Counted from the stretch's first letter, positions 1-8,491 are shown. The stretch is DNA of 39,035 nucleotides from an uncultured Veillonellaceae bacterium (GCA_900314825.1 OMWS01000024.1:1-39035); one strand, 5' to 3'. Numbers and translations are program-made. The notes: generated from the letters alone by a model not told the origin.

Positions 1-1
1 T

Positions 2-70
2 GTGCGTAACCAACTCGAAATGGATGAGCGCATGTCGGCCTTGATGCATAAGTACGACAAGGCTGACTGA
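2..70 (+). CDS. C-terminal end of an unidentified protein (partial)
   Basis: An open frame enters from the left edge and ends at a TGA at 68-70. It gives about 22 residues, rich in charged residues (ending HKYDKAD). Too little is present to name a family. Its stop lies five bases from the stop of the convergent ATPase remnant, so the two genes end against each other. The frame is open, but its real extent and start lie outside the window. Confidence 0.4.
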   Translation: MRNQLEMDERMSALMHKYDKAD

Positions 71-75
71 AAAAT

Positions 76-222
76 TTACACAAAACTATTGACAATCCCC
101 AAAAGTGTCGATTTTCCACAACGGCGGACGCCTGTGATGATCTTGATGACGGATTTGTTTTTGAATGCTTCCAGCTTGTCCAAATAGCGACGTCGTTCGA
201 CCATGGTATACTTCACTTCCAT
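76..222 (-). pseudogene. Truncated AAA ATPase (DUF4143-type), N-terminal remnant
   Basis: Starting at ATG 222 the frame encodes 48 residues and stops at a TAA. Residues 8-20 (VERRRYLDKLEAF) and the Walker A region (IITGVRRCGKSTLL, about residues 28-41) match the start of the large AAA family of roughly 400-residue ATPases with a C-terminal DUF4143 domain. After the Walker A motif the similarity ends abruptly and the frame stops, so sensor, Walker B and nuclease-like domains are absent. The promoter upstream is intact. I infer a deletion or replacement with a junction near 90-105. A functional 48-residue peptide cannot be excluded but is unlikely. Confidence 0.7.
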
Positions 223-247
223 TTTCTATCAGCGCTTCATTATTTAT

Positions 248-276
248 ATTATAAAATGAAAATTCGGCTGAATCAA
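248..276 (-). promoter_or_regulatory. Promoter of the truncated ATPase gene
   Basis: On the minus strand TTGATT (271-276) and TATAAT (248-253) are 17 bp apart, a good sigma-A type promoter. It lies about 25 bp ahead of the ATPase start codon. The -35 box falls inside one arm of the 19-bp inverted repeat at 270-313. Confidence 0.6.
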
Positions 277-313
277 CAAAAGTTTCAACTCAAATTGAAA
301 CTTTTGTTGATTC
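270..313. repeat. Perfect 19-bp inverted repeat, probable operator
   Basis: Arms at 270-288 and 295-313 are perfect reverse complements (GAATCAACAAAAGTTTCAA) around a 6-nt centre. No T-run follows on either strand, so a terminator is unlikely. One arm covers the -35 box of the ATPase promoter, which fits a repressor or autoregulator site. Alternatively it may be the footprint of a mobile element next to a broken gene. Confidence 0.6.
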
Positions 314-340
314 GATTGTTTTTTCAATTCTATCTCCTCA

Positions 341-379
341 TAAAAAAGGCGTCTCCCAAAGCTGCATGGGAGACGCCTT
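341..379 (-). terminator. Rho-independent terminator of pepD
   Basis: A 12-bp perfect stem (arms 346-357 and 368-379, AAGGCGTCTCCC) is followed on the minus strand by a run of T (342-347). It lies about 30 bp after the pepD stop codon. Confidence 0.85.
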
Positions 380-405
380 CTTTGTGTCTTCGTTTCAATG
401 TGTCA

Positions 406-1842
406 TCAGAGGTTCGCGATTTTTTTCAGCGTCGCATCAATCAATTTGACCTGCGGTTCGACGGTCGCGAGGACGAGCTTTTCATTCGGGCTGTGGATGT
501 CCTGCGTCGTGACGCCGATCGAGACCATGTCGAGTTTCGGATTCTTCGAGAAATGGAAGCCGCATTCGAGGCCGGCGTGGATCGTCTCGACTTTCATCGG
601 CCGGCCGTTCTGCTCCTCGAACGTCTCCGTGATGAGCTTCGCGAGGCGGCTGTCCTTGTTTTCCTTCCAGCCCGGCGACTTCGTGCCGACAAGCGCCGTG
701 AAGCCCGTGAGCTCGGCGATTTCTTTCGCATAAAGCGCGAACTCGTCGACCTTACCATCGACAGCGGAGCGCGGGAAGAGCTCGACGTGCACGGTTTCCT
801 CGTCCATTTTCACAACACCGAGATTCGCGCTCGTCTCGACGAGGCCGGGGATGACCGTCGACATCGCGTAAACGCCCGTGTGCATGACCGTGAGCAAGCG
901 CAGCAGGCGCTTCGTATCGCCCGCGACGAGCACGGCCTCCGGGAGCTCGACCTCTTCGAGCACGAGCTCGATACCGGGATCGACGCTGCCGTAGATGGCG
1001 AGGAACTTTTCTTTTTCCGCCGAAAGGATCTTCGAAAGCGCATCTTTTTCGATATCCGTTGCAAACGTCGTTTCCGCCGCTTCCGGGATCGCATTGTGTG
1101 CTTTGCCGCCGTGGAAGTCCACGACCTCGACCGCGCCCTGCTGCTGGAGCGCGAGCAGGATGAGAGCGAGCGTGCGGATGGCATTGCCGCGGCCGTCGCC
1201 AATGCGCTCACCCGAATGACCTCCAAGGAGGCCCTTCACCGCGAGCTTGTACGCCGTCTTCGCCTGGGGCTCCACGCGCTTCAGCGTGCGCTCGAACGTG
1301 AGGTCGACGGAACCCGCGCTGCCGACCGTGACCTCGTCATAGTTTTCGGAGTCGCAGTTGATGAGGAACTGCGCGTCCGTCAAATATTTCGCATCCAGCG
1401 CGATTGCGCCCGACATGCCGCGCTCCTCGTCCGTCGTAACGATGAGGCGCAGCGGGCCGTGCTCTTTTGCGTGCTTCATGAGGTAGAGGCCTTCGGCGAC
1501 GCCGATGCCGTCGTCCGCGCCAAGGCTCGTTCCTTCGGCTTCCAGATATTTCTCCGTGCGCACGAGCTTGATCGGATCCGTCAGCGGATCATAGTCGACA
1601 CCCTCGGCACCGACGGCGACCATATCCATGTGGCCCTGCAGGATCGTGCGCGGCGCGTTCTCATGACCTTTCGACGCCGGCTTGTCCGCGATGATGTTGT
1701 TCTTCGCATCCTGCACGACGGTGAAACCCGCGTCCGTCAGATACTGCTTGAGAAAATCGCTGACGGCCTTTTCATGGCCGTTCGCACGCGGGATGGCCGC
1801 CAATTTTTTGAATTCATCCAGCACGCTTTCCAAAATCTCCAT
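406..1842 (-). CDS. pepD: Aminoacyl-histidine dipeptidase (M20 metallopeptidase, PepD)
   Basis: Cytosolic zinc dipeptidase that splits Xaa-His and other dipeptides during peptide use. The 478-residue product matches the usual length of about 485. Metal-ligand motifs are visible: LQGHMDMV near residue 80, LGADDGIGV about 40 residues later, DEERGMSGA, LINCDSE, and the C-terminal HAGLECG. The start at 1842 is chosen because AGGAGGT (1851-1857) sits 8 nt before it; an ATG six bases upstream is too close to that ribosome site. A strong terminator lies just upstream of the ribosome site (1863-1901), so expression may depend on read-through from sepF or on a weak promoter I cannot see. Family assignment is firm. 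Confidence 0.93.
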   Translation of the reverse strand: MEILESVLDEFKKLAAIPRANGHEKAVSDFLKQYLTDAGFTVVQDAKNNIIADKPASKGHENAPRTILQGHMDMVAVGAEGVDYDPLTDPIKLVRTEKYLEAEGTSLGADDGIGVAEGLYLMKHAKEHGPLRLIVTTDEERGMSGAIALDAKYLTDAQFLINCDSENYDEVTVGSAGSVDLTFERTLKRVEPQAKTAYKLAVKGLLGGHSGERIGDGRGNAIRTLALILLALQQQGAVEVVDFHGGKAHNAIPEAAETTFATDIEKDALSKILSAEKEKFLAIYGSVDPGIELVLEEVELPEAVLVAGDTKRLLRLLTVMHTGVYAMSTVIPGLVETSANLGVVKMDEETVHVELFPRSAVDGKVDEFALYAKEIAELTGFTALVGTKSPGWKENKDSRLAKLITETFEEQNGRPMKVETIHAGLECGFHFSKNPKLDMVSIGVTTQDIHSPNEKLVLATVEPQVKLIDATLKKIANL

Positions 1843-1862
1843 GATCATCAACCTCCTAAGAC

Positions 1863-1901
1863 ATGAAAAAAAGACGGGGCAATCATCGACTGCTCCGTCT
1901 T
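1863..1901 (-). terminator. Terminator between sepF and pepD
   Basis: Arms 1871-1881 and 1891-1901 (AAGACGGGGCA with TGCTCCGTCTT, one G-U) are followed on the minus strand by eight T. It lies 54 bp after the sepF stop and only six bases before the pepD Shine-Dalgarno sequence, so it may also act as an attenuator for pepD. Confidence 0.75.
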
Positions 1902-1954
1902 CTGTCATATGCAAAACCATCCAACATCACAGGAATCCGCAAAAATAGCGCGAC

Positions 1955-2524
1955 TTATTTGACCGCCGCGATGGACATGGCCTCGGAGACATTCACGCCC
2001 TCCGGGACATACAGCACGATCGTGTCGCAAACGCGTTTCACGCCGCCGTCTGTAACATAGCAGCAGCCATTGATGAAATCGCAGATGCGACGCTGGAGTT
2101 CCGTCTCGACGCGCTCGTAGTTCACGACGACCGCGCGCTTGTCACGCAAATCGTCCGCAATGCCCGCCGCCTGGTCAAACGACGTCGGCGTATAAATGCG
2201 AACTTTGAGCTTCGGCGCTTCGTGCACGACGAATTTCGGGCGTTCCGGCTGCTGCGGTTCCGGTTCATCCACGTAACCGTCATCGTCCAGCTCGCTCCCA
2301 TACGTCACAGGATCGCCATTGACAACCTGGCGCATTTCCGCCTGCGCCGTCTTGCGTGCGAACATCCCGGTGATCACCTGGCCAAAGCCTTGTTTCTCCT
2401 CGCCAACGGCGTCCACAGGCTCCTTGGCCTTGACGGTGACGTCGTCATACGGTTCGTCTCCCGGGGGCGGCGGCATGAGAATATCCACAAACTTGTTCCA
2501 CGCTGCTTTCAAATCCATATCCAT
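1955..2524 (-). CDS. sepF: Cell division protein SepF
   Basis: SepF binds FtsZ filaments and the membrane and helps tether the Z ring and order septum formation. The 189-residue protein has the expected plan. There is a short amphipathic N-terminus (DLKAAWNKFVDILM), then a long acidic Pro-rich linker to about residue 100. The conserved SepF domain follows, with VRIYTPTSFDQAAGIADDL, a VVVNYERVE segment and FINGCCYV near residues 150-160. GGAGGA precedes the first ATG by only 2 nt, so initiation at the second ATG (2518) is equally possible. It stands alone here, away from the usual ylm cluster. Confidence 0.9.
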   Translation of the reverse strand: MDMDLKAAWNKFVDILMPPPPGDEPYDDVTVKAKEPVDAVGEEKQGFGQVITGMFARKTAQAEMRQVVNGDPVTYGSELDDDGYVDEPEPQQPERPKFVVHEAPKLKVRIYTPTSFDQAAGIADDLRDKRAVVVNYERVETELQRRICDFINGCCYVTDGGVKRVCDTIVLYVPEGVNVSEAMSIAAVK

Positions 2525-2577
2525 CTTCCTCCAACTCTATCGGTGCGGATTCCATAAGCAATCATACAAGATATAGT

Positions 2578-2598
2578 CCAACTAGTTGGTATGATACC
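2578..2598. promoter_or_regulatory. Double palindrome upstream of sepF
   Basis: CCAACTAGTTGG (2578-2589) is a perfect 12-bp palindrome that runs into GGTATGATACC (2588-2598), a second palindrome. They lie 55-75 bp upstream of sepF, between its start and the typA terminator. An operator is plausible; I see no clear -10/-35 pair to anchor it. Confidence 0.3.
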
Positions 2599-2610
2599 AC
2601 AAATTGACGG

Positions 2611-2659
2611 AAAATGCAAAAGTCCCACGGAATTGCAAGCACAAATTCCGTAGGACTTT
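2611..2659 (-). terminator. Rho-independent terminator of typA
   Basis: A long stem (2619-2634 with 2644-2659, one G-U pair) lies 35 bp after the typA stop. The minus strand continues into a short T-rich stretch. Confidence 0.75.
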
Positions 2660-2693
2660 CACTTTATTTTTTGTTAGATTTCACAAAAATTCA

Positions 2694-4511
2694 TTACTTA
2701 CGAGCGTTTTTCGCGTTGCGGCCGCGGACCGTGCGGTCGAGGATGGCCTTGCGCAGGCGGATGTTCTGCGGCGTGACTTCGACGAGCTCGTCACTGTTGA
2801 TGTACTCGATGGCCTGCTCAAGCGACAGGATGCGCGGCGGCGTCAGGCGGATCGCCTCGTCGGATGCGGACGTACGCATATTCGAGACGTTCTTCTTCTT
2901 GCACGGGTTGATGTCGATGTCGTTCTCGCGTGAGTTTTCGCCGACGATCATGCCCTCGTAGACCTGCTGGTTCGGCGAGATGAACATCGTGCCGCGATCC
3001 TGCAGCGTGTAGATGCCATAGCCCGTCGTCTCGCCCTGCTCGAACGCGACGAGCGAGCCGCGCGTGCGTCCCGGGATGTCGCCCTTATACGGCGCATAGC
3101 CGTGGAACACGTGGTTCATGATGCCGTTGCCCTTCGTGCTCGTCAGGAGCTCGCCGCGGAAACCGATGAGGCCGCGCGCCGGGATCGTGAACTCGAGGCG
3201 CATGTAGCCCGCCGTCTCCGTCATGTTCGTGAGCTCGGCCTTGCGCGTGCCGAGGCCTTCCATGACGGCGCCCATGTATTCCTGCGGCACTTCGACCGTC
3301 AGGTTCTCGATTGGCTCGCAGAGCTGGCCGTTGATCGTCTTGTAGACGACTTCCGGCTTGCCGACCTGGAGCTCATAGCCTTCGCGGCGCATTTCTTCGA
3401 TGAGGATGGAAAGATGGAGCTCGCCGCGGCCCGAGACTTTGAAGACATCCGGGCTGTCCGTCTCTTCGACCTTCATCGCGACATTCGTCTCGACTTCTTT
3501 GAACAGGCGGTCGCGGATGTGGCGCGACGTGACGAATTCGCCCTCGCGGCCAGCGAACGGACTCGTGTTGACGCCGAACGTCATCGAGAGCGTCGGCTCG
3601 TCGATGCGGATGGCCGGCAGCGCCTCCGGCTGCTCCGCGTCGGCAACCGTGTAGCCGATCGAGACATCGCCGAGGCCCGTCAGCGCCACGATCTCGCCCA
3701 TGGACGCCTCCGGCACTTCGACGCGCTGCATGCCCTGGTAAATGAAGACCTTGCCGATCTTCGCCTTGATTTCCTGATCGCCGTTGATGAGCACGACGTT
3801 CTGGTTCGGACGCGCCTTGCCGCGGCTGATGCGGCCGATGGCGACGCGGCCGACATAATCATCGGCTTCGAGCGTCGTGACCATGATCTGCAAGGGGCCG
3901 TTCTCGTCGCCGCGCGGCGCCGGAATCTCTTTGACGATCGTCTCCATCAAAGGCTCCAGGTTGTCGCTCGTGTCTTCCATCTTATATTTCGCGATGCCAT
4001 CGCGCGCCGTCGCGTAGATGACGGGGAAATCGAGCTGATCATCATCGGCATCGAGCTCCATGAAAAGTTCGAGCACTTCATCATAGACATCATCGACGCG
4101 CTGGTTCGGCTTGTCGATCTTGTTGATGACGACGATCGGCTTGAGCTTCTGCTCGAGCGCTTTCCTCAGCACGTACTTCGTCTGCGGCATCGGGCCCTCG
4201 AAGGCATCGACGAGCAGGAGCACGCCGTCAACCATGTTCAGCACGCGCTCGACCTCGCCGCCGAAGTCCGCATGGCCCGGCGTATCGACGATGTTGATCT
4301 TGATGCCGTTGTACATGATGGACGTGTTTTTCGACAAGATCGTGATGCCGCGCTCGCGCTCGATGTCGCCGGAGTCCATGACGCGCTCCTCGACCTTCTC
4401 ATTCGAGCGGAAGACATGGCTCTGCTTCAGCATCGCATCGACGAGCGTCGTCTTGCCATGGTCGACGTGCGCGATGATAGCGATGTTTCTCAGATTTTCG
4501 TTCGTGCTCAT
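2694..4511 (-). CDS. typA: Translational GTPase TypA/BipA
   Basis: Ribosome-associated GTPase of the EF-G family, needed for ribosome assembly and growth in the cold or under stress. The 605-residue protein is full length. The G motifs are clear: G1 AHVDHGKTT (residues 15-23), the GITI switch I element, G3 DTPGHADF and G4 NKID. Domains II, III, V and the TypA-specific C-terminal domain follow (for example [16 protein letters not shown] and [16 protein letters not shown]). Start 4511 fits the family N-terminus ([15 protein letters not shown]); GGAGG lies 13 nt upstream. It is transcribed from its own promoter at 4592-4620. Confidence 0.96.
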   Translation of the reverse strand: MSTNENLRNIAIIAHVDHGKTTLVDAMLKQSHVFRSNEKVEERVMDSGDIERERGITILSKNTSIMYNGIKINIVDTPGHADFGGEVERVLNMVDGVLLLVDAFEGPMPQTKYVLRKALEQKLKPIVVINKIDKPNQRVDDVYDEVLELFMELDADDDQLDFPVIYATARDGIAKYKMEDTSDNLEPLMETIVKEIPAPRGDENGPLQIMVTTLEADDYVGRVAIGRISRGKARPNQNVVLINGDQEIKAKIGKVFIYQGMQRVEVPEASMGEIVALTGLGDVSIGYTVADAEQPEALPAIRIDEPTLSMTFGVNTSPFAGREGEFVTSRHIRDRLFKEVETNVAMKVEETDSPDVFKVSGRGELHLSILIEEMRREGYELQVGKPEVVYKTINGQLCEPIENLTVEVPQEYMGAVMEGLGTRKAELTNMTETAGYMRLEFTIPARGLIGFRGELLTSTKGNGIMNHVFHGYAPYKGDIPGRTRGSLVAFEQGETTGYGIYTLQDRGTMFISPNQQVYEGMIVGENSRENDIDINPCKKKNVSNMRTSASDEAIRLTPPRILSLEQAIEYINSDELVEVTPQNIRLRKAILDRTVRGRNAKNARK

Positions 4512-4540
4512 GAAAAAATTGCTGCCTCCATTTTTAGGTA

Positions 4541-4604
4541 AAAGAAAAGGGATACTAAAACGTATCCGTATCGTCAAAACATAACGTACTCATTTTAGTA
4601 TCCC
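4541..4604 (-). terminator. metK terminator overlapping the typA promoter
   Basis: Perfect 12-bp arms (4549-4560 and 4593-4604, GGGATACTAAAA) flank a 32-nt loop and are followed on the minus strand by TTTTCTTTT. The first arm contains the -10 box of the typA promoter, so the same inverted repeat ends metK transcription and overlaps the next start. Confidence 0.6.
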
Positions 4605-4620
4605 GTAGAAAAGTTGTCAA
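4592..4620 (-). promoter_or_regulatory. typA promoter
   Basis: TTGACA (4615-4620), a 17-bp spacer and TAAAAT (4592-4597) on the minus strand, about 80 bp before the typA start codon. It is a near-consensus sigma-A promoter. Confidence 0.7.
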
Positions 4621-4651
4621 TATGTTTTTGTCAGTTGGTATTAAAAGTAAA

Positions 4652-5842
4652 TCAAAGCCCGGCTTCCTTGCGCAGCGCGTCCGCCTTGTCCGTGTGCTCC
4701 CACGGCAGGTCGACGTCCGTGCGGCCGAAGTGGCCGTAGGCAGCCGTCTGCTGGTAAATCGGACGGCGCAGGTCGAGCATCTTGATGATGCCGGCCGGGC
4801 GCAGGTCGAAGTGCTTCTTCGCGAGCTCCTCGATCTTCTCCTCATCGATCTTGTTCGTGCCGAACGTGTCGACCATGACGGACACCGGATACGCGACGCC
4901 GATGGCATACGCGAGCTGGATCTCGCAGCGATCCGCGAGGCCGGCGGCGACGATGTTCTTCGCAACGTAGCGCGCTGCATACGCTGCGCTGCGGTCGACC
5001 TTCGTGGGGTCTTTGCCCGAGAAGGCACCGCCGCCGTGACGCGCCCAGCCGCCGTACGTATCGACGATGATCTTGCGGCCCGTGAGGCCGGAGTCGCCCT
5101 GCGGGCCGCCGATGACGAACTTGCCCGTCGGATTCACGAAGATGCGCGTCTTATCGCTCAAAAGCTCTTTCGGCACGACCTTGTTGATGACCTCGGCGAT
5201 GAGGTCTTTGCGGATCTGATCAAGCGAAACATCCTCGTCATGCTGCGTCGAAATGACGATCGTATCGACGGCGACGGGCTTGCCGTCTTCGTAGAGGATT
5301 GTGACCTGCGTCTTGCCGTCCGGGCGCAGATACTTCAGCGTGCCATCCTTGCGGACTTCCGCGAGGCGGCGTGCCAGGCGATGCGCGAGCGCAATCGGCA
5401 GCGGCATGTATTCCGGCGTCTCGTTCGTCGCATAGCCGAACATCATGCCCTGGTCGCCGGCGCCAATGGCATCCGCTGCGTCCATGCCGCCTTCGCGCGC
5501 TTCGAGCGCTTCATTGACGCCCTGCGCGATGTCCGGCGACTGCTCGTCGAGCGAGACGAGGATGCCGCACGTGTCGGCATCAAAGCCGTATTTCGCGCGC
5601 GTGTAGCCGATGTCCTTGACCGTCTTGCGGATGATCTTCGGGATATCGACATAGCATTTCGTCGAGATTTCGCCGACGACGTGCACCTGCCCCGTCGTCA
5701 CGAGCGTCTCGCACGCGACGCGCCCCTGCGGGTCCTGCGCGATGATCGCATCGAGGATGGCGTCGGAAATCTGGTCGGCCATCTTGTCGGGATGCCCTTC
5801 CGTCACGGACTCCGACGTGAAGTACATACGTTTCTTGCTCAT
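4652..5842 (-). CDS. metK: S-adenosylmethionine synthetase
   Basis: Makes S-adenosylmethionine from methionine and ATP; cytosolic, usually a homotetramer. The 396-residue protein is of normal length. It carries the signatures GHPDK (N-terminal, ATP site), [12 protein letters not shown] (about residue 120), [16 protein letters not shown] and the Gly-rich [19 protein letters not shown]. Start 5842 follows GGAGG by 7 nt. Upstream is a complete S-box riboswitch with terminator, so metK is shut off when its own product is abundant. Its terminator overlaps the typA promoter. Confidence 0.97.
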   Translation of the reverse strand: MSKKRMYFTSESVTEGHPDKMADQISDAILDAIIAQDPQGRVACETLVTTGQVHVVGEISTKCYVDIPKIIRKTVKDIGYTRAKYGFDADTCGILVSLDEQSPDIAQGVNEALEAREGGMDAADAIGAGDQGMMFGYATNETPEYMPLPIALAHRLARRLAEVRKDGTLKYLRPDGKTQVTILYEDGKPVAVDTIVISTQHDEDVSLDQIRKDLIAEVINKVVPKELLSDKTRIFVNPTGKFVIGGPQGDSGLTGRKIIVDTYGGWARHGGGAFSGKDPTKVDRSAAYAARYVAKNIVAAGLADRCEIQLAYAIGVAYPVSVMVDTFGTNKIDEEKIEELAKKHFDLRPAGIIKMLDLRRPIYQQTAAYGHFGRTDVDLPWEHTDKADALRKEAGL

Positions 5843-5897
5843 GAAAAAACCTCCCATGCACCTGCCGAACATCGAGCCTGCCGTCTTTTCCGTTTCC

Positions 5898-5929
5898 ATA
5901 AGAAAAAGCTCTCTATAAAAGAGAGCTTT
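5898..5929 (-). terminator. Regulatory terminator of the SAM riboswitch
   Basis: A 10-bp perfect stem (5920-5929 with 5905-5914, arms AGAGAGCTTT) followed on the minus strand by TTTTCTT. It lies between the aptamer and the metK ribosome site, as in S-box attenuators. Confidence 0.85.
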
Positions 5930-5940
5930 GATTTCACACT

Positions 5941-6041
5941 CTCATCTTATAGGTAAACTACCTACCGGAATTGGCACCGTTTTGCTTTCGCAAGGGTTGC
6001 CGCAGCTTCATAGGGCCAGTCCCTCCACTGCTCTGGATGAG
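5941..6041 (-). promoter_or_regulatory. SAM-I (S-box) riboswitch aptamer
   Basis: The minus strand shows the S-box elements in order: CTCATCCAGAGCAGTGGAGG at the 5' side, GGGACTGGCCC, TGAAGCTGCGGCAACC, GGTGCCAATTCC, and the closing P1 strand GATGAG (5941-5946). P1 pairs CTCATC (6036-6041) with GATGAG. Binding of S-adenosylmethionine would favour the downstream terminator and stop metK transcription. The assignment rests on direct recognition of these conserved segments. Confidence 0.93.
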
Positions 6042-6071
6042 TCCGATGTTCAGTTTTGTTTGACTGTCTAC

Positions 6072-6100
6072 AGCATAGCGTAATGGCGTAGGAATGTCAA
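6072..6100 (-). promoter_or_regulatory. metK promoter
   Basis: TTGACA (6095-6100), 17-bp spacer, TATGCT (6072-6077) on the minus strand, about 30 bp before the S-box. It lies just beyond the end of the DUF1016 gene, so metK is transcribed separately from the coaBC operon. Confidence 0.75.
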
Positions 6101-6120
6101 TAGAAAAAGTTGAACCACGT

Positions 6121-7173
6121 TCAAAATTCTTTTTCATCTGGCGCATTCGTTCCCTCTGCATCTTCGTCTTCATAATCCCGAAGCCGTTCTAGATGCAGTT
6201 CCTGTCGCAGTTCCTCCGCCGTTGGCATGTAGGGCATATATTTCGCCGCATAGATGTGCAGATTTTTTTCGTCGCCCAACGTATACTTGATGACTGCATC
6301 GTTCTTTTCCGCGCAAAGGATGATGCCAATCGGATGATTGTCGCCGGGATTCCTCTGTTCTTTCGCATAATAGTTCACATACATCTGCATCTGTCCAATG
6401 TCTTGATGCTTCAGCTTGCCGAGTTTCAAGTCGATGAGCACAAAGCACTTGAGGATGTAATTGTAGAAGACGAGATCGATATAAAAATCATCGCCATCAA
6501 TGGACAAATGCTTCTGTTCTGCCACGAAAGAAAAGCCGCGCCCGAGTTCGAGCAAAAAATCCCGCAAGTGCCGGATGATGCCCTGTTCGATGTCCTTTTC
6601 GTAAAACTCCGGTGAGGCCTTGAGATCCAGAAACTCCAAGACATAGGGATCGCGGATAAAATCACGATACGGAATCGTTGCCGCTTCTGCCGGAACCAAA
6701 CCTTTGTCCTCCGTCACCGCATGGTGGGAAAGCGTCCTCTGATAGGCAAACGTCGTAATTTGTCGCTCAAGTTCCCGTGACGTCCAGCCGGCTGCCGCGC
6801 ATTCCCTCAAATAATAGGTGCGCGCTTTCGAGTCTTTTACGCGCATGAGCATACGATAATGCGTCCAGCTCAATTGTGAACGCAGTGCGTTCACAATTGG
6901 GAATGCTTCATAGAATTGGCGCATCAAGCGAAGATTCCGCTCGGAAAATTTTTTTCCGAACTCTACGACCAGGCAATCTGAAAGTGTTTTCAGAACGCGC
7001 ATGCCATATTCTGCCCGTTTTCCATCGCAAGCAAGATGGATCCTGCGCCCGATCTCCCAATACAGAAGCACCATCGACGAATTGATGGCTTGCGCTACTT
7101 TTCCCTGAACGGCGATGACATTTTGTCGGACATCCTGATAGATGGCTTCTGAAACATCTTCTATTTCGCCCAT
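6121..7173 (-). CDS. DUF1016 / PD-(D/E)XK nuclease family protein (YhcG-like)
   Basis: A 350-residue protein with an N-terminal DUF1016 helical domain (VAQAINSSMVLLYWEIGRRI, then FGKKFSERNLRLMRQFYEAFP and LSWTHYRMLMRV) and a C-terminal PD-(D/E)XK fold. In the latter, DDFYIDLVFYN and CFVLIDLKLGKL supply the expected acidic and Lys residues. Relatives occur in defence islands and beside restriction systems; the substrate is not established. The start at 7173 is 7 nt beyond the coaBC stop, so it is probably co-transcribed with that operon, in the place where priA often follows coaBC. Codon use is more AT-rich and mixed than its neighbours', suggesting acquisition. Confidence 0.85.
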   Translation of the reverse strand: MGEIEDVSEAIYQDVRQNVIAVQGKVAQAINSSMVLLYWEIGRRIHLACDGKRAEYGMRVLKTLSDCLVVEFGKKFSERNLRLMRQFYEAFPIVNALRSQLSWTHYRMLMRVKDSKARTYYLRECAAAGWTSRELERQITTFAYQRTLSHHAVTEDKGLVPAEAATIPYRDFIRDPYVLEFLDLKASPEFYEKDIEQGIIRHLRDFLLELGRGFSFVAEQKHLSIDGDDFYIDLVFYNYILKCFVLIDLKLGKLKHQDIGQMQMYVNYYAKEQRNPGDNHPIGIILCAEKNDAVIKYTLGDEKNLHIYAAKYMPYMPTAEELRQELHLERLRDYEDEDAEGTNAPDEKEF

Positions 7174-7180
7174 GTTGGCC

Positions 7181-8488
7181 TCAATCCTTCCGTTTTTCGG
7201 CCATCGCCCCCGCCACGCAATCAAGAATCACATCCGCAAGCGCCCGCTTGCTCATGAGCGGCGGCTGCGTTTTTGTGCCGTCACAGCCTAGGATCGTGAC
7301 GCAGTTCGTGTCGGCGGAGAAGCCGGCGTCCGTGCGGCTGACGTCATTGGCCACGATGAAGTCGAGGTTCTTTTTCTGGAGCTTGCCGGCCGCGTATTCG
7401 AGCACGTGCTCTGTTTCGGCTGCGAAGCCGACGAGGATCTGGTGCGTCTTTCGTTCGCCGAGCTCTTTGAGGATGTCGGGGTTGCGCACGAGCTCGAGGA
7501 AGAGGCTGCCGTCTTTCTTTTTGATCTTCTGGCCCGCACGTTCTTTTGGGCGGTAGTCGGCGACGGCAGCGGCCTTGATGACGGCGTCGGCCGTCTCATA
7601 TTCCGCGAGCACAGCATCATGCATTTCCTGTGCGGTCAAGACGTCCACGCGACGGACGCCCGCAGGCGTCGCGAGGTTCACAGGGCCCGCCACGAGCACG
7701 ACGTCCGCGCCGCGCGCAGCGGCGGCTTCGGCGACGGCGAAGCCCATCTTGCCCGTCGAGCGGTTGCCGAGGAAGCGCACGGGGTCGAGCGGCTCGTGCG
7801 TGCCGCCCGCCGTCACGAGGATCTTGCGAGAGGCGAGATCGTGCTTTTGTTCACCATTCGCTCCCACAGAGGAACATTCTGTTGTCTTCGTTCCAACGCA
7901 TAATGTGTCGTTTGCTGCTGCGTGGAAGAATTGTTCGAGCACGGCCACGAGCTCCACGGGCTCGGGCAGGCGCCCGGCTCCGCTCGTGCCGCAGGCGAGC
8001 TGGCCGCTCGCGGGCTCCACGATATGGATGCCGCGTGAACGAAGTTTTTCAATGTTTTCCTGCGTGATGGCATTCTCGTACATCGCCGTGTTCATGGCAG
8101 GCGCAACGAAAATCGGCGCTTTCGTCGCGAGGAGCGTCGTCGTCAGCATGTCGTCCGCCAGGCCGCAGGCGGCTTTTGCGAGGAAGTTCGCCGTCGCAGG
8201 CGCGACGAGCACGGCATCGGCGAGCTGCGCAAGCGCGATGTGCTCGACGTGGTAATGCGTCACCTTTGCCCACATATCCGTGAGCACGGGCGCGTCGCTC
8301 ATCTCGCGGAACGTGAGCTCCGTCACGAAGTTCTGTGCGCCACGCGTCATGATGACATGGACATGCGCACCCTTTTTCCTCAGGCGACTCACGACCTCGA
8401 CGGCTTTATACGCCGCGATGCCGCCCGTCACGCCGAGGACGATGTGCTTGCCCAGGAGGCTGGATGGATGTTCCGCCACGGTCTCCAT
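7181..8488 (-). CDS. coaBC: Bifunctional phosphopantothenoylcysteine decarboxylase / phosphopantothenate-cysteine ligase
   Basis: Catalyses two consecutive steps of coenzyme A synthesis. The CoaC flavoprotein half shows GVTGGIAAYK, the active-site His in VEHIALA, PATANFLAKAACG, PAMNTAMYEN and the catalytic Cys in GQLACGTSGAGRL. The CoaB half begins near residue 220 with KILVTAGGTHEPLDPVRF and contains NRSTGKMG, AAAVADYRP and a Lys-rich loop (AGQKIKKKDGSL). The linker between halves (about residues 190-218) is longer than usual and holds a run of Cys, Ser and Asn. The 435-residue gene starts 3 nt after the rpoZ stop and is translationally coupled to it. Confidence 0.95.
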   Translation of the reverse strand: METVAEHPSSLLGKHIVLGVTGGIAAYKAVEVVSRLRKKGAHVHVIMTRGAQNFVTELTFREMSDAPVLTDMWAKVTHYHVEHIALAQLADAVLVAPATANFLAKAACGLADDMLTTTLLATKAPIFVAPAMNTAMYENAITQENIEKLRSRGIHIVEPASGQLACGTSGAGRLPEPVELVAVLEQFFHAAANDTLCVGTKTTECSSVGANGEQKHDLASRKILVTAGGTHEPLDPVRFLGNRSTGKMGFAVAEAAAARGADVVLVAGPVNLATPAGVRRVDVLTAQEMHDAVLAEYETADAVIKAAAVADYRPKERAGQKIKKKDGSLFLELVRNPDILKELGERKTHQILVGFAAETEHVLEYAAGKLQKKNLDFIVANDVSRTDAGFSADTNCVTILGCDGTKTQPPLMSKRALADVILDCVAGAMAEKRKD

Positions 8489-8491
8489 CGG

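Noticed and set aside
256..1866. 536-codon plus-strand frame opposite pepD
   Set aside because: Shadow frame beginning in the palindrome and terminator region; the minus strand encodes intact PepD motifs.
3102..4541. 479-codon plus-strand frame opposite typA
   Set aside because: Shadow of typA; Arg/Asp/His-rich composition typical of antisense translation.
4541..4604. T-box or other leader riboswitch ahead of typA
   Set aside because: No specifier or T-box sequence; the hairpin is better explained as the metK terminator overlapping the typA -10 box.
5958..6173. 71-codon frame on the minus strand over the metK leader
   Set aside because: It lies across the S-box aptamer and metK promoter; its residues are a by-product of the riboswitch sequence.
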